This document shows positions 34,083-44,034 of a DNA stretch of 64,000 nucleotides, one piece after another. A program made the translations under genes and the position numbers. Numbering within the stretch: the stretch's first letter is position 1; each line of letters opens with the position of its first letter. The notes beneath the pieces are model-generated. The model was not told where the DNA came from, searched no databases, and was given only the letters and a program-made list of their open reading frames with translations. The stretch is from Peribacillus faecalis (GTDB lineage: Bacteria > Bacillota > Bacilli > Bacillales > DSM-1321): positions 19,230 through 83,229 of the forward strand of contig NZ_JACXSI010000009.1 of NCBI RefSeq assembly GCF_014712675.1, given 5' to 3'.

Positions 34083-34802
34083 TTATTCACCTAAATCAAC
34101 GTTATGGAAGACTTGTTGAACGTCTTCTAGATCTTCAAGCGCATCAATCAGTTTTTCGAATTGAGCTTGTGCATCTGCTTCTAAAGTAACTTCATTTTGA
34201 GGAAGCATAGTTAATTCAGCTACAGTAAAATCTTCAACGCCGGCATCTTTCAATGCAGTTTGCACCGCATGGAATTGATCTGGCTCAGCATATACGATAA
34301 CTGCTTCATCTTCTTCTAAAATATCACGAACTTCTACATCCGCTTCCATTAATAGCTCAAGTACTTCGTCAGCTGTTTTGCCTTCAAGACCGATTACAGC
34401 TGTTTTGTCGAACATATACGCCACTGAACCACTGACACCCATGTTGCCTCCGTTTTTACCGAATGCAGCACGAACGTTAGAAGCTGTTCTATTTACGTTA
34501 TTTGTCAATGCATCAACGATAATCATTGATCCATTTGGCCCGAAGCCTTCGTAGCGAAGTTCATCGTAGTTTTCATCTGAACCGCCTTTTGCTTTATCGA
34601 TTGCACGATCAATAATATTTCTTGGAACATTGTATGTTTTTGCGCGCTCAAGCACAAATTTCAAAGCTTGGTTTGATTCCGGATCCGGCTCGCCTTGTCT
34701 TGCTACTACATAAATCTCTAAAGCAAACTTTGAATAAAGACGGCTTGTGTTTGCGTCTTTCGCAGCTTTCTTCTCTTTAATATTGTTCCATTTACGGCCC
34801 AT
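34083..34802 (-). CDS. YebC/PmpR family protein (YeeN-type)
   Basis: 239 residues from ATG 34802; the GTG three codons earlier is less likely. [20 protein letters not shown] then [20 protein letters not shown] and [17 protein letters not shown] are the conserved N-terminal lines. [20 protein letters not shown] then [18 protein letters not shown] matches the central domain. YebC proteins were long called transcription factors; recent work ties them to translation of proline stretches, and the YeeN branch may be similar. Single-gene unit with its own terminator. Confidence 0.92.
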   Translation of the reverse strand: MGRKWNNIKEKKAAKDANTSRLYSKFALEIYVVARQGEPDPESNQALKFVLERAKTYNVPRNIIDRAIDKAKGGSDENYDELRYEGFGPNGSMIIVDALTNNVNRTASNVRAAFGKNGGNMGVSGSVAYMFDKTAVIGLEGKTADEVLELLMEADVEVRDILEEDEAVIVYAEPDQFHAVQTALKDAGVEDFTVAELTMLPQNEVTLEADAQAQFEKLIDALEDLEDVQQVFHNVDLGE

Positions 34803-35037
34803 TGGTACCACTCTCTTTCAACATTGAATCTATATATAATTTTATCCCGAAAAAGGCTATTTCTTCAATTGTTAGTAAATGTAACGTATTACTAATAACC
34901 ATTATTGCAAAACAAACTATGCAATTGAAGATACGCACTCATTCATTACACATAATATTATACCTGAATTGTTTTGTTTGTTAATACCATTTATCGGTTT
35001 ACTTGTTGATTTTTATTAATTATTAGCAACAAACTCT

Positions 35038-35772
35038 TCATTTTTCCCCAATAATCCTTGCAAACTCATCCAATGTCGTATCGTATTTAATATATAGTCG
35101 CGGCAAAAGATAATTTTCGTTTTTGCCGCCTTTTGCTGTATATAGCTCAGGGATTGTAGTCAGACCGAATTGATAATACTTCTTCATCTCTTCAATCACT
35201 TTATTATTATACAGTCCATATGGGTATGCCAGCGCGATTACCGGTTTTTCAGTGATGCTTTCAATACGCTCCTTAGAGTTTTTCAATTCGGCTGTCAGAT
35301 CTTTCGTTTTTGTCAGCTCCGGATGTGTAGCTGAATGCGACTGAATTGAGATTAAGTTGGAATTCGAAAGCATTTTCAGATCCTCTTCAGAAAGTCTGTT
35401 TTTGCGACCGATAAAATCAGATATGACAAACATAGTAGCTGTCGGCTTAAACGATTCGCTTTCAATTTTCCGGAAAACAGTATATACATTTAAATTATTT
35501 TTGTATCCATCATCTAATGTAATAAAAATCGGCTTCTTCACTTTACTTAAATCATGCCATTTCTCAAATGTAAGTAATGTGTAGCCATGATCGCGCAAAT
35601 ACATCATTTGCTTCTCGAAATTTTCCGGACTTACATATAGATCCTTCACACCATGACCTTTAAATTCATCGATAGAGTGGTAAATAAGAATGGGAACTTT
35701 TTGTTGGGCGGACACCTGGTTAGGAAACCATGCCATAATAAGGAAAGGAATAATAATTAGCAGTCTGTTCAT
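35038..35772 (-). CDS. Secreted polysaccharide deacetylase (PgaB/IcaB-like NodB domain)
   Basis: 244 residues with a signal peptide ending near VSA (residues 1-22). VPILIYHSIDEF, ENFEKQMMYLRDHGYTLLTF, PIFITLDDGYKNN (metal D-D-G), ISIQSHSATHPELT (H-x3-H) and IALAYPYGLYNNKVIEEM give the IcaB/PgaB subtype, which deacetylates exported poly-N-acetylglucosamine. The true substrate here is unknown; it might act on the EPS made by the cluster at 1-23 kb. Confidence 0.87.
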   Translation of the reverse strand: MNRLLIIIPFLIMAWFPNQVSAQQKVPILIYHSIDEFKGHGVKDLYVSPENFEKQMMYLRDHGYTLLTFEKWHDLSKVKKPIFITLDDGYKNNLNVYTVFRKIESESFKPTATMFVISDFIGRKNRLSEEDLKMLSNSNLISIQSHSATHPELTKTKDLTAELKNSKERIESITEKPVIALAYPYGLYNNKVIEEMKKYYQFGLTTIPELYTAKGGKNENYLLPRLYIKYDTTLDEFARIIGEK

Positions 35773-35853
35773 ATATGCACTCTCGCTTTAATTTATTTAT
35801 GTTATTATTGCAAAAGTGACTTGTTTATATGAGTAGATATGCTTCTTTAATAA

Positions 35854-36276
35854 CTATTCTTCATGAACTTCAACAAAAATAGTCCCGAATAATTCCTCCT
35901 CAACATAAGCATCCAACTTCCACATACCAGGTTCAGGAAGCTTTAGCATAGAAGGTGTATGGGCATCTGCTCCGTTATTTGGACCACCTAACTCTCCTTC
36001 CAATATAATGATTTCTTCTTTTTCTTTTGAAGTAGCCACGACTTTAAATGCCGTCTTACCTGACAACCTTTCCTTACCCCATAAATGCCACATATATTTT
36101 TGTTCTTTGTCAGGATAAAATTTTGTTACTTCCGAGTCATAAATAAAGCCGATTTTACCTTCCTCACCAATCATTTCGTAACCGCCGGATTCAAAAATCT
36201 CACTCTCTTTCCAAGTTTCTTGTGTACAGGCAATCAAAGTTATCAAAAGGAATATAACAAAAATAATCTTCTTCAA
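35854..36276 (-). CDS. DUF4871-like lipoprotein
   Basis: 140 residues from a TTG start with AGGAGAGG upstream. The signal ends in the lipobox LITLIAC, so Cys17 should be lipidated and the protein held on the outer face of the membrane. The mature part has KIGFIYDSEVTKFYPDKEQK, YMWHLWG and LEGELGGPNNGADAHTPS, then GMWKLDAYVEEELFGTIFV, which fits the DUF4871 family as I remember it. Function unknown. Confidence 0.75.
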   Translation of the reverse strand: MKKIIFVIFLLITLIACTQETWKESEIFESGGYEMIGEEGKIGFIYDSEVTKFYPDKEQKYMWHLWGKERLSGKTAFKVVATSKEKEEIIILEGELGGPNNGADAHTPSMLKLPEPGMWKLDAYVEEELFGTIFVEVHEE

Positions 36277-36433
36277 CTGAACCTCTCCTTTTTCACTGGA
36301 AATACAAAAAACCTCCTAAAAAATCAACGATGACTTTTAAGAGGTCCGAATAGACTACGATTATTGATACATCGGCTTTTGGTTATCAATCACTTGTTGC
36401 TGAAGCGGCAGAACGATGCTACCGTGGAGGACT

Positions 36434-36529
36434 TCAATTATGAACTGTAAACATCGATAATCCATACAATAAAATCGCCACATAAAACGTAATAATCACT
36501 AACCATTTCCTATGCAAATCACTGTCCAA
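36434..36529 (-). CDS. Possible 31-aa membrane peptide
   Basis: From TTG 36529 the frame reads LDSDLHRKWLVIITFYVAIL then LYGLSMFTVHN and stops. A basic-aromatic anchor before one hydrophobic helix looks like a real small membrane protein. A GGGAG lies 13 bases upstream, farther than usual, so translation is uncertain. It is the only coding signal I find in the 640-bp gap between the lipoprotein and HIT genes, which also holds a terminator at 36568 and several short degenerate ctttacc/ggtaaag repeats. Confidence 0.3.
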   Translation of the reverse strand: MDSDLHRKWLVIITFYVAILLYGLSMFTVHN

Positions 36530-36567
36530 AATAAATCTTTTTCTCCCTTACATTTAAAATTTTAGTT

Positions 36568-36601
36568 AAAAAGACCTTTACCAACTATTCCGGTAAAGGT
36601 C
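36568..36601 (-). terminator. Intrinsic terminator in the long gap after the HIT gene
   Basis: GACCTTTACC and GGTAAAGGTC form a perfect 10-bp stem with a nine-base loop, followed by TTTTTAA on the minus strand. It lies over 300 bp after the HIT stop codon, so either the HIT transcript has a long 3' part or an undetected RNA ends here. A related ctttaccgtattggcaaagg hairpin lies 20 bp away. Confidence 0.7.
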
Positions 36602-36915
36602 ATAAGTTCTATATATATCCTTTACCGTATTGGCAAAGGTCTCGCAAGCAACGATATTGTTGCCAATTATGCCGGTGATGGTTATCACGTACTGACGACA
36701 TAATTGAAAGCTACTCCCCTTTGGGGCAATTATATGTTTGAATTAATACAATTATACTAATTCGTATTTAAAATAATCATAATATAAAGAATATTAAACG
36801 TCAATAACTTTCATACAAGATTTGTTCAATAATCACATTAAAATACTGTCATAAAGTTGCTAATCAAATAGGCTATGACTGTATACAACAAGATAATCAA
36901 CTATACAGCCTCAAA

Positions 36916-37266
36916 TTAACACCAAGTTCCGTCTAATAATTTAATTCTCTTGCCGAAATGAACATGCCAATGCATATGTTTATTGCTTTGATATTCCCCG
37001 ATATTAGTAGAGACCGTACAAGCACCGTATTGATCATTAACTATTTTTGAGACATGCTTAATTACAGATAACAAATCCTTTATTATATGTATATCTTGTT
37101 CCTCAACATCAATTAAAGACTTGATATGCTTTTTAGGAATAACAACAATATGAACTTCATAAAATGGCCGGGTGTGGTAGAAGGCCAACGAATGCTTTGT
37201 TTCTTTTACAACTTCTACTTTCGTTTTCCCGCTGAGAACTTCATCGCAATAAAAGTCTTGTTCCAT
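36916..37266 (-). CDS. HIT-family nucleotide hydrolase/transferase
   Basis: 116 residues. FYEVHIVVIPKKHIKSLIDV near 35-54 and the histidine triad HMHWHVHFGKR near 96-106 (H-x-H-x-H) identify the family. Shorter than HinT by a few residues with the usual layout. Members hydrolyse nucleoside phosphoramidates or dinucleotides; substrate is unknown. The ATG has GGAGAGG upstream. Confidence 0.85.
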   Translation of the reverse strand: MEQDFYCDEVLSGKTKVEVVKETKHSLAFYHTRPFYEVHIVVIPKKHIKSLIDVEEQDIHIIKDLLSVIKHVSKIVNDQYGACTVSTNIGEYQSNKHMHWHVHFGKRIKLLDGTWC

Positions 37267-37492
37267 TGTTTGTCCTCTCCAATCATTTTAATATTAATTT
37301 AACACAATTTAGCGCATTTTACAGAATTTTTAAATTTGCGCATTAAAAAAATGAACAGAAATTGCTAAATAGAATATATTGTGATAGAATACTAAAAATA
37401 TAGTCTTAAAACAGCATATATTTGTTCTAATTTTGTGATTCTTTGAACATTGTTAGCATCTAGTCTTTATATGTAGCAGGAGGTCTTTTTTT

Positions 37493-38569
37493 ATGAAGAA
37501 CAGTATTAATTTAGCTGGTGCTTTTGTTGGAATCATTGTTGGTGCCGGCTTTGGTTCTGGACAAGAGGTAATGCAATTTTTCACAAATTTCGGCATATAT
37601 AGCGTTCCGGCTGTGTTTATTGCAGCAATTTGCTTTTCATTTATCGGGATGCAGATCGCTCAATTAGGGAGTCACATCCAATCGACTTCTCACAAGGATA
37701 TTATTCAGCTTATTTGCGGACGTTACATAGGTACAGCAGTGGATTTTATTTTATCGTTTTTTCTGTTTGGTGTTGCGGTTATCATGATTGCCGGTGCGGG
37801 TTCAGTAGTCGAGCAGCAATTTGGCATACCATCTCAAATCGGTGCAATTGCGATGACAGTATTAACAGTTGCTACCCTGCTATTAAAAATCGATAAAATT
37901 ATCTCAATTATCAGTTCAGTTACTCCGTTTTTGTTAGTAATTATGATTGTAATTGCCGGCTATGCGATTTTTAATGCAGATACTAGCTTAATTGAAATTG
38001 AATATTATAGTAATGTAGAAGAAGCAGCCGCTTCTCACTGGATTTTATCATCGCTATTATATGTATCATTTAATATTGCAGTAGGTTTCTCGATGCTGTC
38101 TTTAATGGGCGGGCGTTTAAAGAATAAAAAAGAAGCCGCTACAGGCGGTATCATCGGAGGCGTTTTGTTAGGTGTGCTATTAATGCTAATCAACGGCGGC
38201 ATGCTGACAAACATGAAAAATGTGCAAGGTATCGATATGCCGACTTTATATTTAGCAAATAATATCACGCCTATTTTAGGACACATTTTATCTATCATTT
38301 TGTTAGCAATGATCTACAATACTTGTGTCGGAATGCTTTATGCGTTCACTGCCCGTTTTGTTCCTGCAGATACTAAAACGTTTAAAGTTTCTGTTGTCGC
38401 AGTTGGCGCAGCAGCCTTTACATCAAGCTTTGTCGGCTTTAGCAAATTGGTCGGAAGCGTCTACCCGATTATGGGCTATGTCGGTTTCGTTTTACTTGGA
38501 GCAGTCTTTCTTTCATGGGTCCGTTCGCTTCATCATACAACAACCCTAATTCCCGAAAATTTACAATAG
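37493..38569 (+). CDS. YkvI-family membrane protein (APC-like transporter)
   Basis: 358 residues with about ten membrane helices. INLAGAFVGIIVGAGFGSGQ near 5-24 has the glycine-rich first helix of APC-fold carriers (GAGFGSGQE), typical of YkvI. GGRLKNKKEAATGGIIGGVL and MLYAFTARFVPAD are other family blocks. The ATG follows AGGAGG at eight bases. Substrate unknown; an amino acid is plausible. Confidence 0.82.
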   Translation: MKNSINLAGAFVGIIVGAGFGSGQEVMQFFTNFGIYSVPAVFIAAICFSFIGMQIAQLGSHIQSTSHKDIIQLICGRYIGTAVDFILSFFLFGVAVIMIAGAGSVVEQQFGIPSQIGAIAMTVLTVATLLLKIDKIISIISSVTPFLLVIMIVIAGYAIFNADTSLIEIEYYSNVEEAAASHWILSSLLYVSFNIAVGFSMLSLMGGRLKNKKEAATGGIIGGVLLGVLLMLINGGMLTNMKNVQGIDMPTLYLANNITPILGHILSIILLAMIYNTCVGMLYAFTARFVPADTKTFKVSVVAVGAAAFTSSFVGFSKLVGSVYPIMGYVGFVLLGAVFLSWVRSLHHTTTLIPENLQ

Positions 38570-38609
38570 AGGCAATGAAATCTTTTTGATTTCATTGCCT
38601 CTATTTTTT
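38568..38609 (+). terminator. Intrinsic terminator after the YkvI-like gene
   Basis: A 15-bp perfect stem (AGAGGCAATGAAATC and its complement) with a TTTTT loop, followed by ATTTTTT on the plus strand. The convergent metallophosphoesterase gene ends at its edge and may also use the hairpin. Confidence 0.92.
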
Positions 38610-39696
38610 AATAGTTTAATTGTATTTGGACAATTTCTGACTGACTGCTCGTACGTATTGGCGGTCCCCAAAATCCGTATCCTGATGTCACAATTGAATG
38701 TAACTTTCCTTTTTTCAAGTAGCCCCAGTCATTTTCATATATCCTTTCTGTGAATAAATGAAAAGGAGCCAATTGGCCTCGGTGAGTATGTCCGGAAACC
38801 ATTAAGTCAATACCCTCATTTTTGGCAATATCAAGTTCATACGGCTGATGGTCCAATAATAGGACAGGCTTTGTTTGATCAATATTTTCCGTCAACTTAG
38901 ATAACGGCAATCGATCTTGATCCGTTCTATCCTTTCTGCCAATTAACATGATAGCATCAGCAACTTCAACCGATTCATCATATAAAACGTTCACATTACT
39001 CTTTTCTAATGTCTTAATCAATTCATTTATATCGCCAAGATCATGATTACCAAGAGAAGCGTAAACCCCATAAACAGAATCAATTTTAGCCAATACTTCC
39101 GTCATTCCTTGTTCGACATATTGATTTATTGAATCATCAACAATATCGCCCGGAATTAAAACTAAATCCGGTTTCAGTTTATTAATTTCTTCAACCATGT
39201 TTTCAGCATGTCCTTTACCTGAAAGTAAGCCAAAATGCGTATCAGCAACCATAACGATATTCAAGTTATTTGTATTTTCTTTTTTAACATTTACCTCGTG
39301 TGAACGAACTATCGGAGTATATGCATTATAGGTGCCGTAAACGAATACAACAACTACCATGAGAATGGTTATTATAGCAGCCCACTTTTCAGCCTGAATA
39401 CGCTTGATTTTACTGTAACGGGAAAAGAAAATCAAAATATGCAAGATCGGCACAGTTAGAAACAAAACATAAAAGAAGGCCATCCAATAAGCGCTTCCCG
39501 CTCGTAAATAAACACTCTCAGACATTGTGCCGAACATTAAAACATTCGCTAACAGTATGAAGATTATTAAATATATTTTTTTGAATGTTGTTTTTGAATG
39601 AAAAAACCATTTGCCAGTCGTAAAACCGATATAAAAAACTACTGCATTAAAGATTGTCAATACGACAATATAAGACAACCAAATGGGCATTTCCAA
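38608..39696 (-). CDS. Membrane-bound metallophosphoesterase (YkuE/YaeI-like)
   Basis: 362 residues. Four or five N-terminal membrane helices (to about 130) precede a calcineurin-like domain: IVMVADTHFGLLSGKGHAEN (D-x-H), DLVLIPGDIVDDS (GD), VYASLGNHDLGD (GNHD) and GIDLMVSGHTHRGQLAPFHL (GHTH). All metal ligands are present. Relatives include cell-envelope phosphoesterases and UDP-diacylglucosamine hydrolase types; substrate is unknown. Confidence 0.88.
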   Translation of the reverse strand: MEMPIWLSYIVVLTIFNAVVFYIGFTTGKWFFHSKTTFKKIYLIIFILLANVLMFGTMSESVYLRAGSAYWMAFFYVLFLTVPILHILIFFSRYSKIKRIQAEKWAAIITILMVVVVFVYGTYNAYTPIVRSHEVNVKKENTNNLNIVMVADTHFGLLSGKGHAENMVEEINKLKPDLVLIPGDIVDDSINQYVEQGMTEVLAKIDSVYGVYASLGNHDLGDINELIKTLEKSNVNVLYDESVEVADAIMLIGRKDRTDQDRLPLSKLTENIDQTKPVLLLDHQPYELDIAKNEGIDLMVSGHTHRGQLAPFHLFTERIYENDWGYLKKGKLHSIVTSGYGFWGPPIRTSSQSEIVQIQLNY

Positions 39697-39882
39697 TCAC
39701 CTTTTCTGCTTTTTAAGCATAAAAATCCTTATCTATACATATAATTATAGTTTATACGTTCGATATATTACTAATTATATGACTTTTAGGATTATCTACC
39801 ATTTTCAACACACTTTTTTAATCATTAACTGCAATTATTGTATAATAATATTATGTTGTTCATATAGAAAGAAGGTTCAAAT

Positions 39883-40968
39883 GTGAAAAGCTTCATAAAC
39901 AGTTTTTTCTTTATTTTTGTGAGCGGAATCGGTGGACTATTACTTTCATTGACGGGCTTTTCAATGGGCTGGGTGATCGGAACGCTTATAACAGCTGCCA
40001 GCTTGTCTTATGTAAGACCTAAATGGGTAAAAAACTCACTGTCTTTAAAAGGAATACCAAAATATTGGCTTAATATTGGCATGTACTTATTGGGAATTGA
40101 GATAGGATTACAAATAAATTTAGCTGTCATCACTGCATTTAAGGAGCACTTTTTCATAATATTCTTTACGCTCCTGTTATCTATTATCTTTTCCTTGCTG
40201 ACAGGTTTTTTGCTTTGGAGAACTACTTCTTTATCAATGATGACAAGCTTCATTAGCACAACTCCGGGAGGTCTGTCCGTTATGGGCGGAATCGCTGATG
40301 ACGTCGGCGCTAATACCGCTGTTGTCAGTATTGTGCAAACAATCCGCGTATTTATGGTCGTATGTACGATTCCGCTTTTGCTTTCATTTACAGATGTACA
40401 TAATATTAGCCTCTTTTCTAGTTTAGCGGCAACCCAAGGTGAAAATGGGAGCTTTTTGTGGTTGGTTATTTTTATGATTATTGGCATTGGCGGTTATTTC
40501 TTCGGTAAACTAATTCGAATACCTGCCCCTTGGCTCGTTGGAACGATGATCGGCATTGCCATTACGCAGGCGGTAGGTTCCTCGATTGTAAATCATGACT
40601 TGAATGTGTGGTGGCCGCCGATTTTATTTATTTTTGCTCAAATATTCATCGGCGCAAGCATTGGCTCTCGAATTAGAAAGGAAATGTTTATTGGTGTTAA
40701 AAGAGTCATCGCTCTTTCTTCCTTAACAACGATTGCTTTTATATCGGCTATGATGTTATGCTCTTTTGTTGTTTCAAAGTTGACCAATATTACATTTACG
40801 ACAGCTGCTTTAGCGTTTGCTCCGGGAGGAATTGCAGAAATGTCGACAGCCGCCCTTCTATATGGGGCAGATTCAACTTTTGTAGTAGCTGTTCAAGTAA
40901 TTCGGGTTATTCTTGTTTGTACGATTTTGCCGCAGTTGTATAAAATACTGAATAAAAAACTAGCTTAA
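39883..40968 (+). CDS. AbrB-type duplicated membrane protein (Gate/transport-like)
   Basis: 361 residues with about ten helices from a GTG start (GAAGG seven bases upstream; an overlapping ATG TGA cannot be used). Two internal halves repeat the same pattern: GFSMGWVIGTLITAAS and PAPWLVGTMIGIAITQAVG; FISTTPGGLSVMGGIADDVG and AFAPGGIAEMSTAALLYGAD. This is the AbrB duplication family, often mislabelled ammonia monooxygenase or AbrB regulator. It is a membrane protein of unknown substrate, not a DNA-binding AbrB. Confidence 0.85.
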   Translation: MKSFINSFFFIFVSGIGGLLLSLTGFSMGWVIGTLITAASLSYVRPKWVKNSLSLKGIPKYWLNIGMYLLGIEIGLQINLAVITAFKEHFFIIFFTLLLSIIFSLLTGFLLWRTTSLSMMTSFISTTPGGLSVMGGIADDVGANTAVVSIVQTIRVFMVVCTIPLLLSFTDVHNISLFSSLAATQGENGSFLWLVIFMIIGIGGYFFGKLIRIPAPWLVGTMIGIAITQAVGSSIVNHDLNVWWPPILFIFAQIFIGASIGSRIRKEMFIGVKRVIALSSLTTIAFISAMMLCSFVVSKLTNITFTTAALAFAPGGIAEMSTAALLYGADSTFVVAVQVIRVILVCTILPQLYKILNKKLA

Positions 40969-40971
40969 AGA

Positions 40972-41027
40972 TAATAAAGTAAGCGCCCGGCAGTCTCCGA
41001 GGAGATGCACAGGCGCTTACTTTATTT
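40972..41027. terminator. Bidirectional terminator between convergent genes
   Basis: A 15-bp perfect stem (AATAAAGTAAGCGCC and complement) encloses a loop with its own small TCTCC/GGAGA hairpin. It lies between the AbrB-type gene and the transaminase gene, overlapping the stop codon of the latter, and can serve both strands. Confidence 0.8.
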
Positions 41028-42377
41028 GAGAGCATTAAGCTCTTCAGTTACTACTTTCTCTATGAAGTTTAAGTCTTCTTGTTCAATATTTAACGGTGGC
41101 GCCAAAGATAAAACATTGTTGTAGCCGGCAACAGTAGCGCCATTTTTACCGATAATCAATCCTTTTTGTTTACAGCCGGCAATCACTTTATTCACCAATT
41201 CGACAGGTAATGGTTCTTTTGTTTGTTTATCTTTTACAAGTTCGATGCCGATCAGCAACCCTTTGCCACGAACGTTGCCTACGAAGCTGTTATCTCGCAA
41301 GTTTTCAGTAAGTGCTTGCTTTAATTGAGCGCCCAACTGCTTCGAGCGCTTAAATAGTTGTTCTTTTTCCATAATCTCCAAGTTTTTCAGAGCGAGTGCG
41401 CATGCCGCCGCATTGCCGCCGAATGTATTAACGTGACGGAAATAATCATATTCTTCTGACCCTTTGAATGCCTCATAAATTTCTTTTTTTACCGCTGTAG
41501 CCGAAAGCGGTAAGTAGGCGCTTGTAATGCCTTTTGCCATTGAAATGATATCCGGCTTTACTCCATAGTTCATATAACCAAACGCCTCACCTGTACGACC
41601 GAAACCACAAATGACCTCATCGACAATTAGCAGGGCGCCATGCTTTTCGCAAACTTCTTTAACACCTGTCATGTATCCTTCCGGAGGAACTAAAATACCT
41701 CCTCCTGTAATAATCGGTTCCATAATGACTCCGGCAATTGTTTCGCTTAGTTCCCAAGTCATGACTCGGTCAATCTCTTTGACGGAATTCAGTTCAGTCG
41801 GCGCTAGGTCTTCACTTTCATGGCTGCGGTATTGGTCCGGCGGCGTAACATGAATGAACCCGGGTGCTAAAGGCTCATATTTATATTTCCGCTGTGCCTG
41901 CCCTGTTGCCGCGAGCGTGCCCAATGTATTCCCATGATAAGAACGGTATCTGGAGATGAATTTATAACGATTTTGTTCGCCTTTTTGCTGATGATATTGT
42001 CTTGCGATTTTAAACGCTGTCTCATTTGCCTCCGAGCCGCTGTTCGAAAAGAAGATGACATAATCATCTCCCAGCATTTCATTCAACTTTTCAGCTAGTT
42101 TAATAGCGGGGGTATGGCTTTGTGTCAGCGAAAAATAAGCTAATTTCTTCAATTGCTCATAAGCCGCCTCCGCCAATTCAGTTCGTCCGTATCCTACGTT
42201 CACACACCATAATCCGGCCATACCATCGAGATATTTATTTCCCTTCTCATCAGTTACCCATGAACCTTTTGCTTCTTCGATAATCATCGTTGCATTCGGA
42301 CTGTATGGCTTCATCGAATGCCATACATACTTTTCATCCTTCGTAAGCAAATCAACGTCTTCTCGAACTTCCGCCAT
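41022..42377 (-). CDS. Class III omega-amino acid transaminase (beta-alanine type)
   Basis: 451 residues. YVWHSMKPYSPNATMIIEEA, FFSNSGSEANETAFKIARQY near 110 (phosphate cup), YRSYHGNTLGTLAATG, LLIVDEVICGFGRTGEAFGY near 255 (catalytic-site aspartate) and IISMAKGITSAYLPLSATAV near 285 (Schiff-base lysine) fit class III aminotransferases. As the last gene of a pyrimidine catabolism operon it most likely converts beta-alanine (or 3-aminoisobutyrate) and pyruvate to malonate (or methylmalonate) semialdehyde and alanine. Confidence 0.88.
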   Translation of the reverse strand: MAEVREDVDLLTKDEKYVWHSMKPYSPNATMIIEEAKGSWVTDEKGNKYLDGMAGLWCVNVGYGRTELAEAAYEQLKKLAYFSLTQSHTPAIKLAEKLNEMLGDDYVIFFSNSGSEANETAFKIARQYHQQKGEQNRYKFISRYRSYHGNTLGTLAATGQAQRKYKYEPLAPGFIHVTPPDQYRSHESEDLAPTELNSVKEIDRVMTWELSETIAGVIMEPIITGGGILVPPEGYMTGVKEVCEKHGALLIVDEVICGFGRTGEAFGYMNYGVKPDIISMAKGITSAYLPLSATAVKKEIYEAFKGSEEYDYFRHVNTFGGNAAACALALKNLEIMEKEQLFKRSKQLGAQLKQALTENLRDNSFVGNVRGKGLLIGIELVKDKQTKEPLPVELVNKVIAGCKQKGLIIGKNGATVAGYNNVLSLAPPLNIEQEDLNFIEKVVTEELNALK

Positions 42378-42464
42378 CTGTATTCCCCCTTAGAGATTGC
42401 TGGTTATCCCGTTTAACATATCTAATGTTTGGTGGGATAAAGCTCCGCCAAACAAAGATTCACT

Positions 42465-43928
42465 TTACTCAAATCTGGAGGTAATCATTTTTTTGCGTGT
42501 ATAAAAGTTAATGCCATCCTTACCGTTTACATGCATATCTCCATAAAAAGAATCCTTCCAACCCGAGAACGGAAAGAAAGCCATTGTTGCCGGTACACCT
42601 ACATTAATGCCTAGCATTCCGGCATCAGCTTCTTCTCGGAATTGACGTACGGCTTTTGCATCTTTCGTATATATGGTAGCGCCGTTTCCGTATCGTGATT
42701 TGCGAATGAATTCCAGTCCTTCATCCAAATCTTTGGCACGAAGCAAGCTAAGCACCGGCGCAAATATCTCATCTCTCGCAATCGTCATATCCGGTTTGAC
42801 TTGATCGAATATTGTTGCGCCAAGGAATGTTCCTTCCTTCATTTCATCCATCTCTTTGCGTCCGTCACGAAGCAAGGAAGCTCCTTCTTCAATCCCTTTA
42901 TCAATATATTCGAGTATTTTATTTCGGTGTGATTCCCTGATAACCGGAGTCAAAAGCACCTCTTCCTCTAATCCGTTTCCTATTATAAGCTCATCTGCTT
43001 TGTTTTTAAGCGCATTGACAAATTCATCACCATCACCAACGACAACAACGGCACTACAAGCCATGCATCGCTGTCCGGCGCTTCCGAATGCAGAGCTGAT
43101 TATGTTAGCAACAGCTTTATCCATATCGGCATCCGGCATAACGATATGATGATTTTTAGCACCTGATAACGCTTGAACCCGCTTGCCGTTCGCAGCTGCG
43201 CTCTCGTATACATATTTTGCGACCGGTTGTGAACCGACGAATGAAATCGCCTTAACATCCGGATGATCCAATAAACCATTTACGACATCATGTGCACCAT
43301 GAACAATATTTAACACGCCGGCTGGTGCACCTGCCTGCGTAAACAGTTCAACTAATTCATTAGCTAATAGCGGTGTTCTTTCAGAAGGCTTTAGTACGAA
43401 TGTATTGCCGCACGCAATCGCCAACGGAAACATCCATAAAGGCACCATCATTGGGAAATTGAAAGGAGTAATACCACCTACTACGCCATGAGGATAGCGG
43501 AACATCTCTGAATCGATATCTTCTGCAATATTGGATAATGTTTCTCCCATCATATGAGTTGGTGCTCCAGCAGCAAATTCAACACATTCAATTCCTCTTT
43601 GAACTTCACCGTATGCTTCTTTGTACGCCTTCCCATTTTCTAAAACTATTAATCTCGCTAATTTTTCATGATTTTCAGTCAGCAAATAGTGATACTTAAA
43701 TAAAATGCGGGCCCGTTTCGGGACGGGCACATTTTTCCATGAATTAAACGCTTCTTTCGCTTTACTTACTGCTAAATTAACATCTTCTTTTGTGGAAATC
43801 GGAACTTTTGCCAAAACCTCTCCCGTCGCCGGATTTGGAACTTCTAATGTTTCATCTCCAAGAGCGTCTACCCATTGACCGTTAATATAGTTTTTTAAGA
43901 TAATAGTTTCTTTATTGACGACTGACAT
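42465..43928 (-). CDS. mmsA: (Methyl)malonate-semialdehyde dehydrogenase, CoA-acylating
   Basis: 487 residues. [40 protein letters not shown] (characteristic MmsA stretch), [16 protein letters not shown] and [20 protein letters not shown] near 280 with the catalytic cysteine identify MmsA/IolA. It oxidises malonate or methylmalonate semialdehyde to acetyl- or propionyl-CoA. It lies one gene before the transaminase in transcription order, so it takes the carbon skeleton from uracil or thymine into central metabolism. Confidence 0.92.
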   Translation of the reverse strand: MSVVNKETIILKNYINGQWVDALGDETLEVPNPATGEVLAKVPISTKEDVNLAVSKAKEAFNSWKNVPVPKRARILFKYHYLLTENHEKLARLIVLENGKAYKEAYGEVQRGIECVEFAAGAPTHMMGETLSNIAEDIDSEMFRYPHGVVGGITPFNFPMMVPLWMFPLAIACGNTFVLKPSERTPLLANELVELFTQAGAPAGVLNIVHGAHDVVNGLLDHPDVKAISFVGSQPVAKYVYESAAANGKRVQALSGAKNHHIVMPDADMDKAVANIISSAFGSAGQRCMACSAVVVVGDGDEFVNALKNKADELIIGNGLEEEVLLTPVIRESHRNKILEYIDKGIEEGASLLRDGRKEMDEMKEGTFLGATIFDQVKPDMTIARDEIFAPVLSLLRAKDLDEGLEFIRKSRYGNGATIYTKDAKAVRQFREEADAGMLGINVGVPATMAFFPFSGWKDSFYGDMHVNGKDGINFYTRKKMITSRFE

Positions 43929-43992
43929 AATTACATTTCCTCCTTAAGGTGGTTTATAGTATGTATATCTTCATTTATATTCTTAGTTAATG

Positions 43993-44022
43993 GCAATGAT
44001 TCAGCCGAAACTGAATCATTGC
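43993..44022. other. 12-bp perfect hairpin after the beta-ureidopropionase gene
   Basis: GCAATGATTCAG and CTGAATCATTGC form an exact stem around CCGAAA, 12 bp beyond the amidohydrolase stop. There is no T-run on the minus side, so it may be an RNA stabiliser or processing site between operon genes rather than a terminator. Confidence 0.6.
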
Positions 44023-44034
44023 ACAAAATATATG

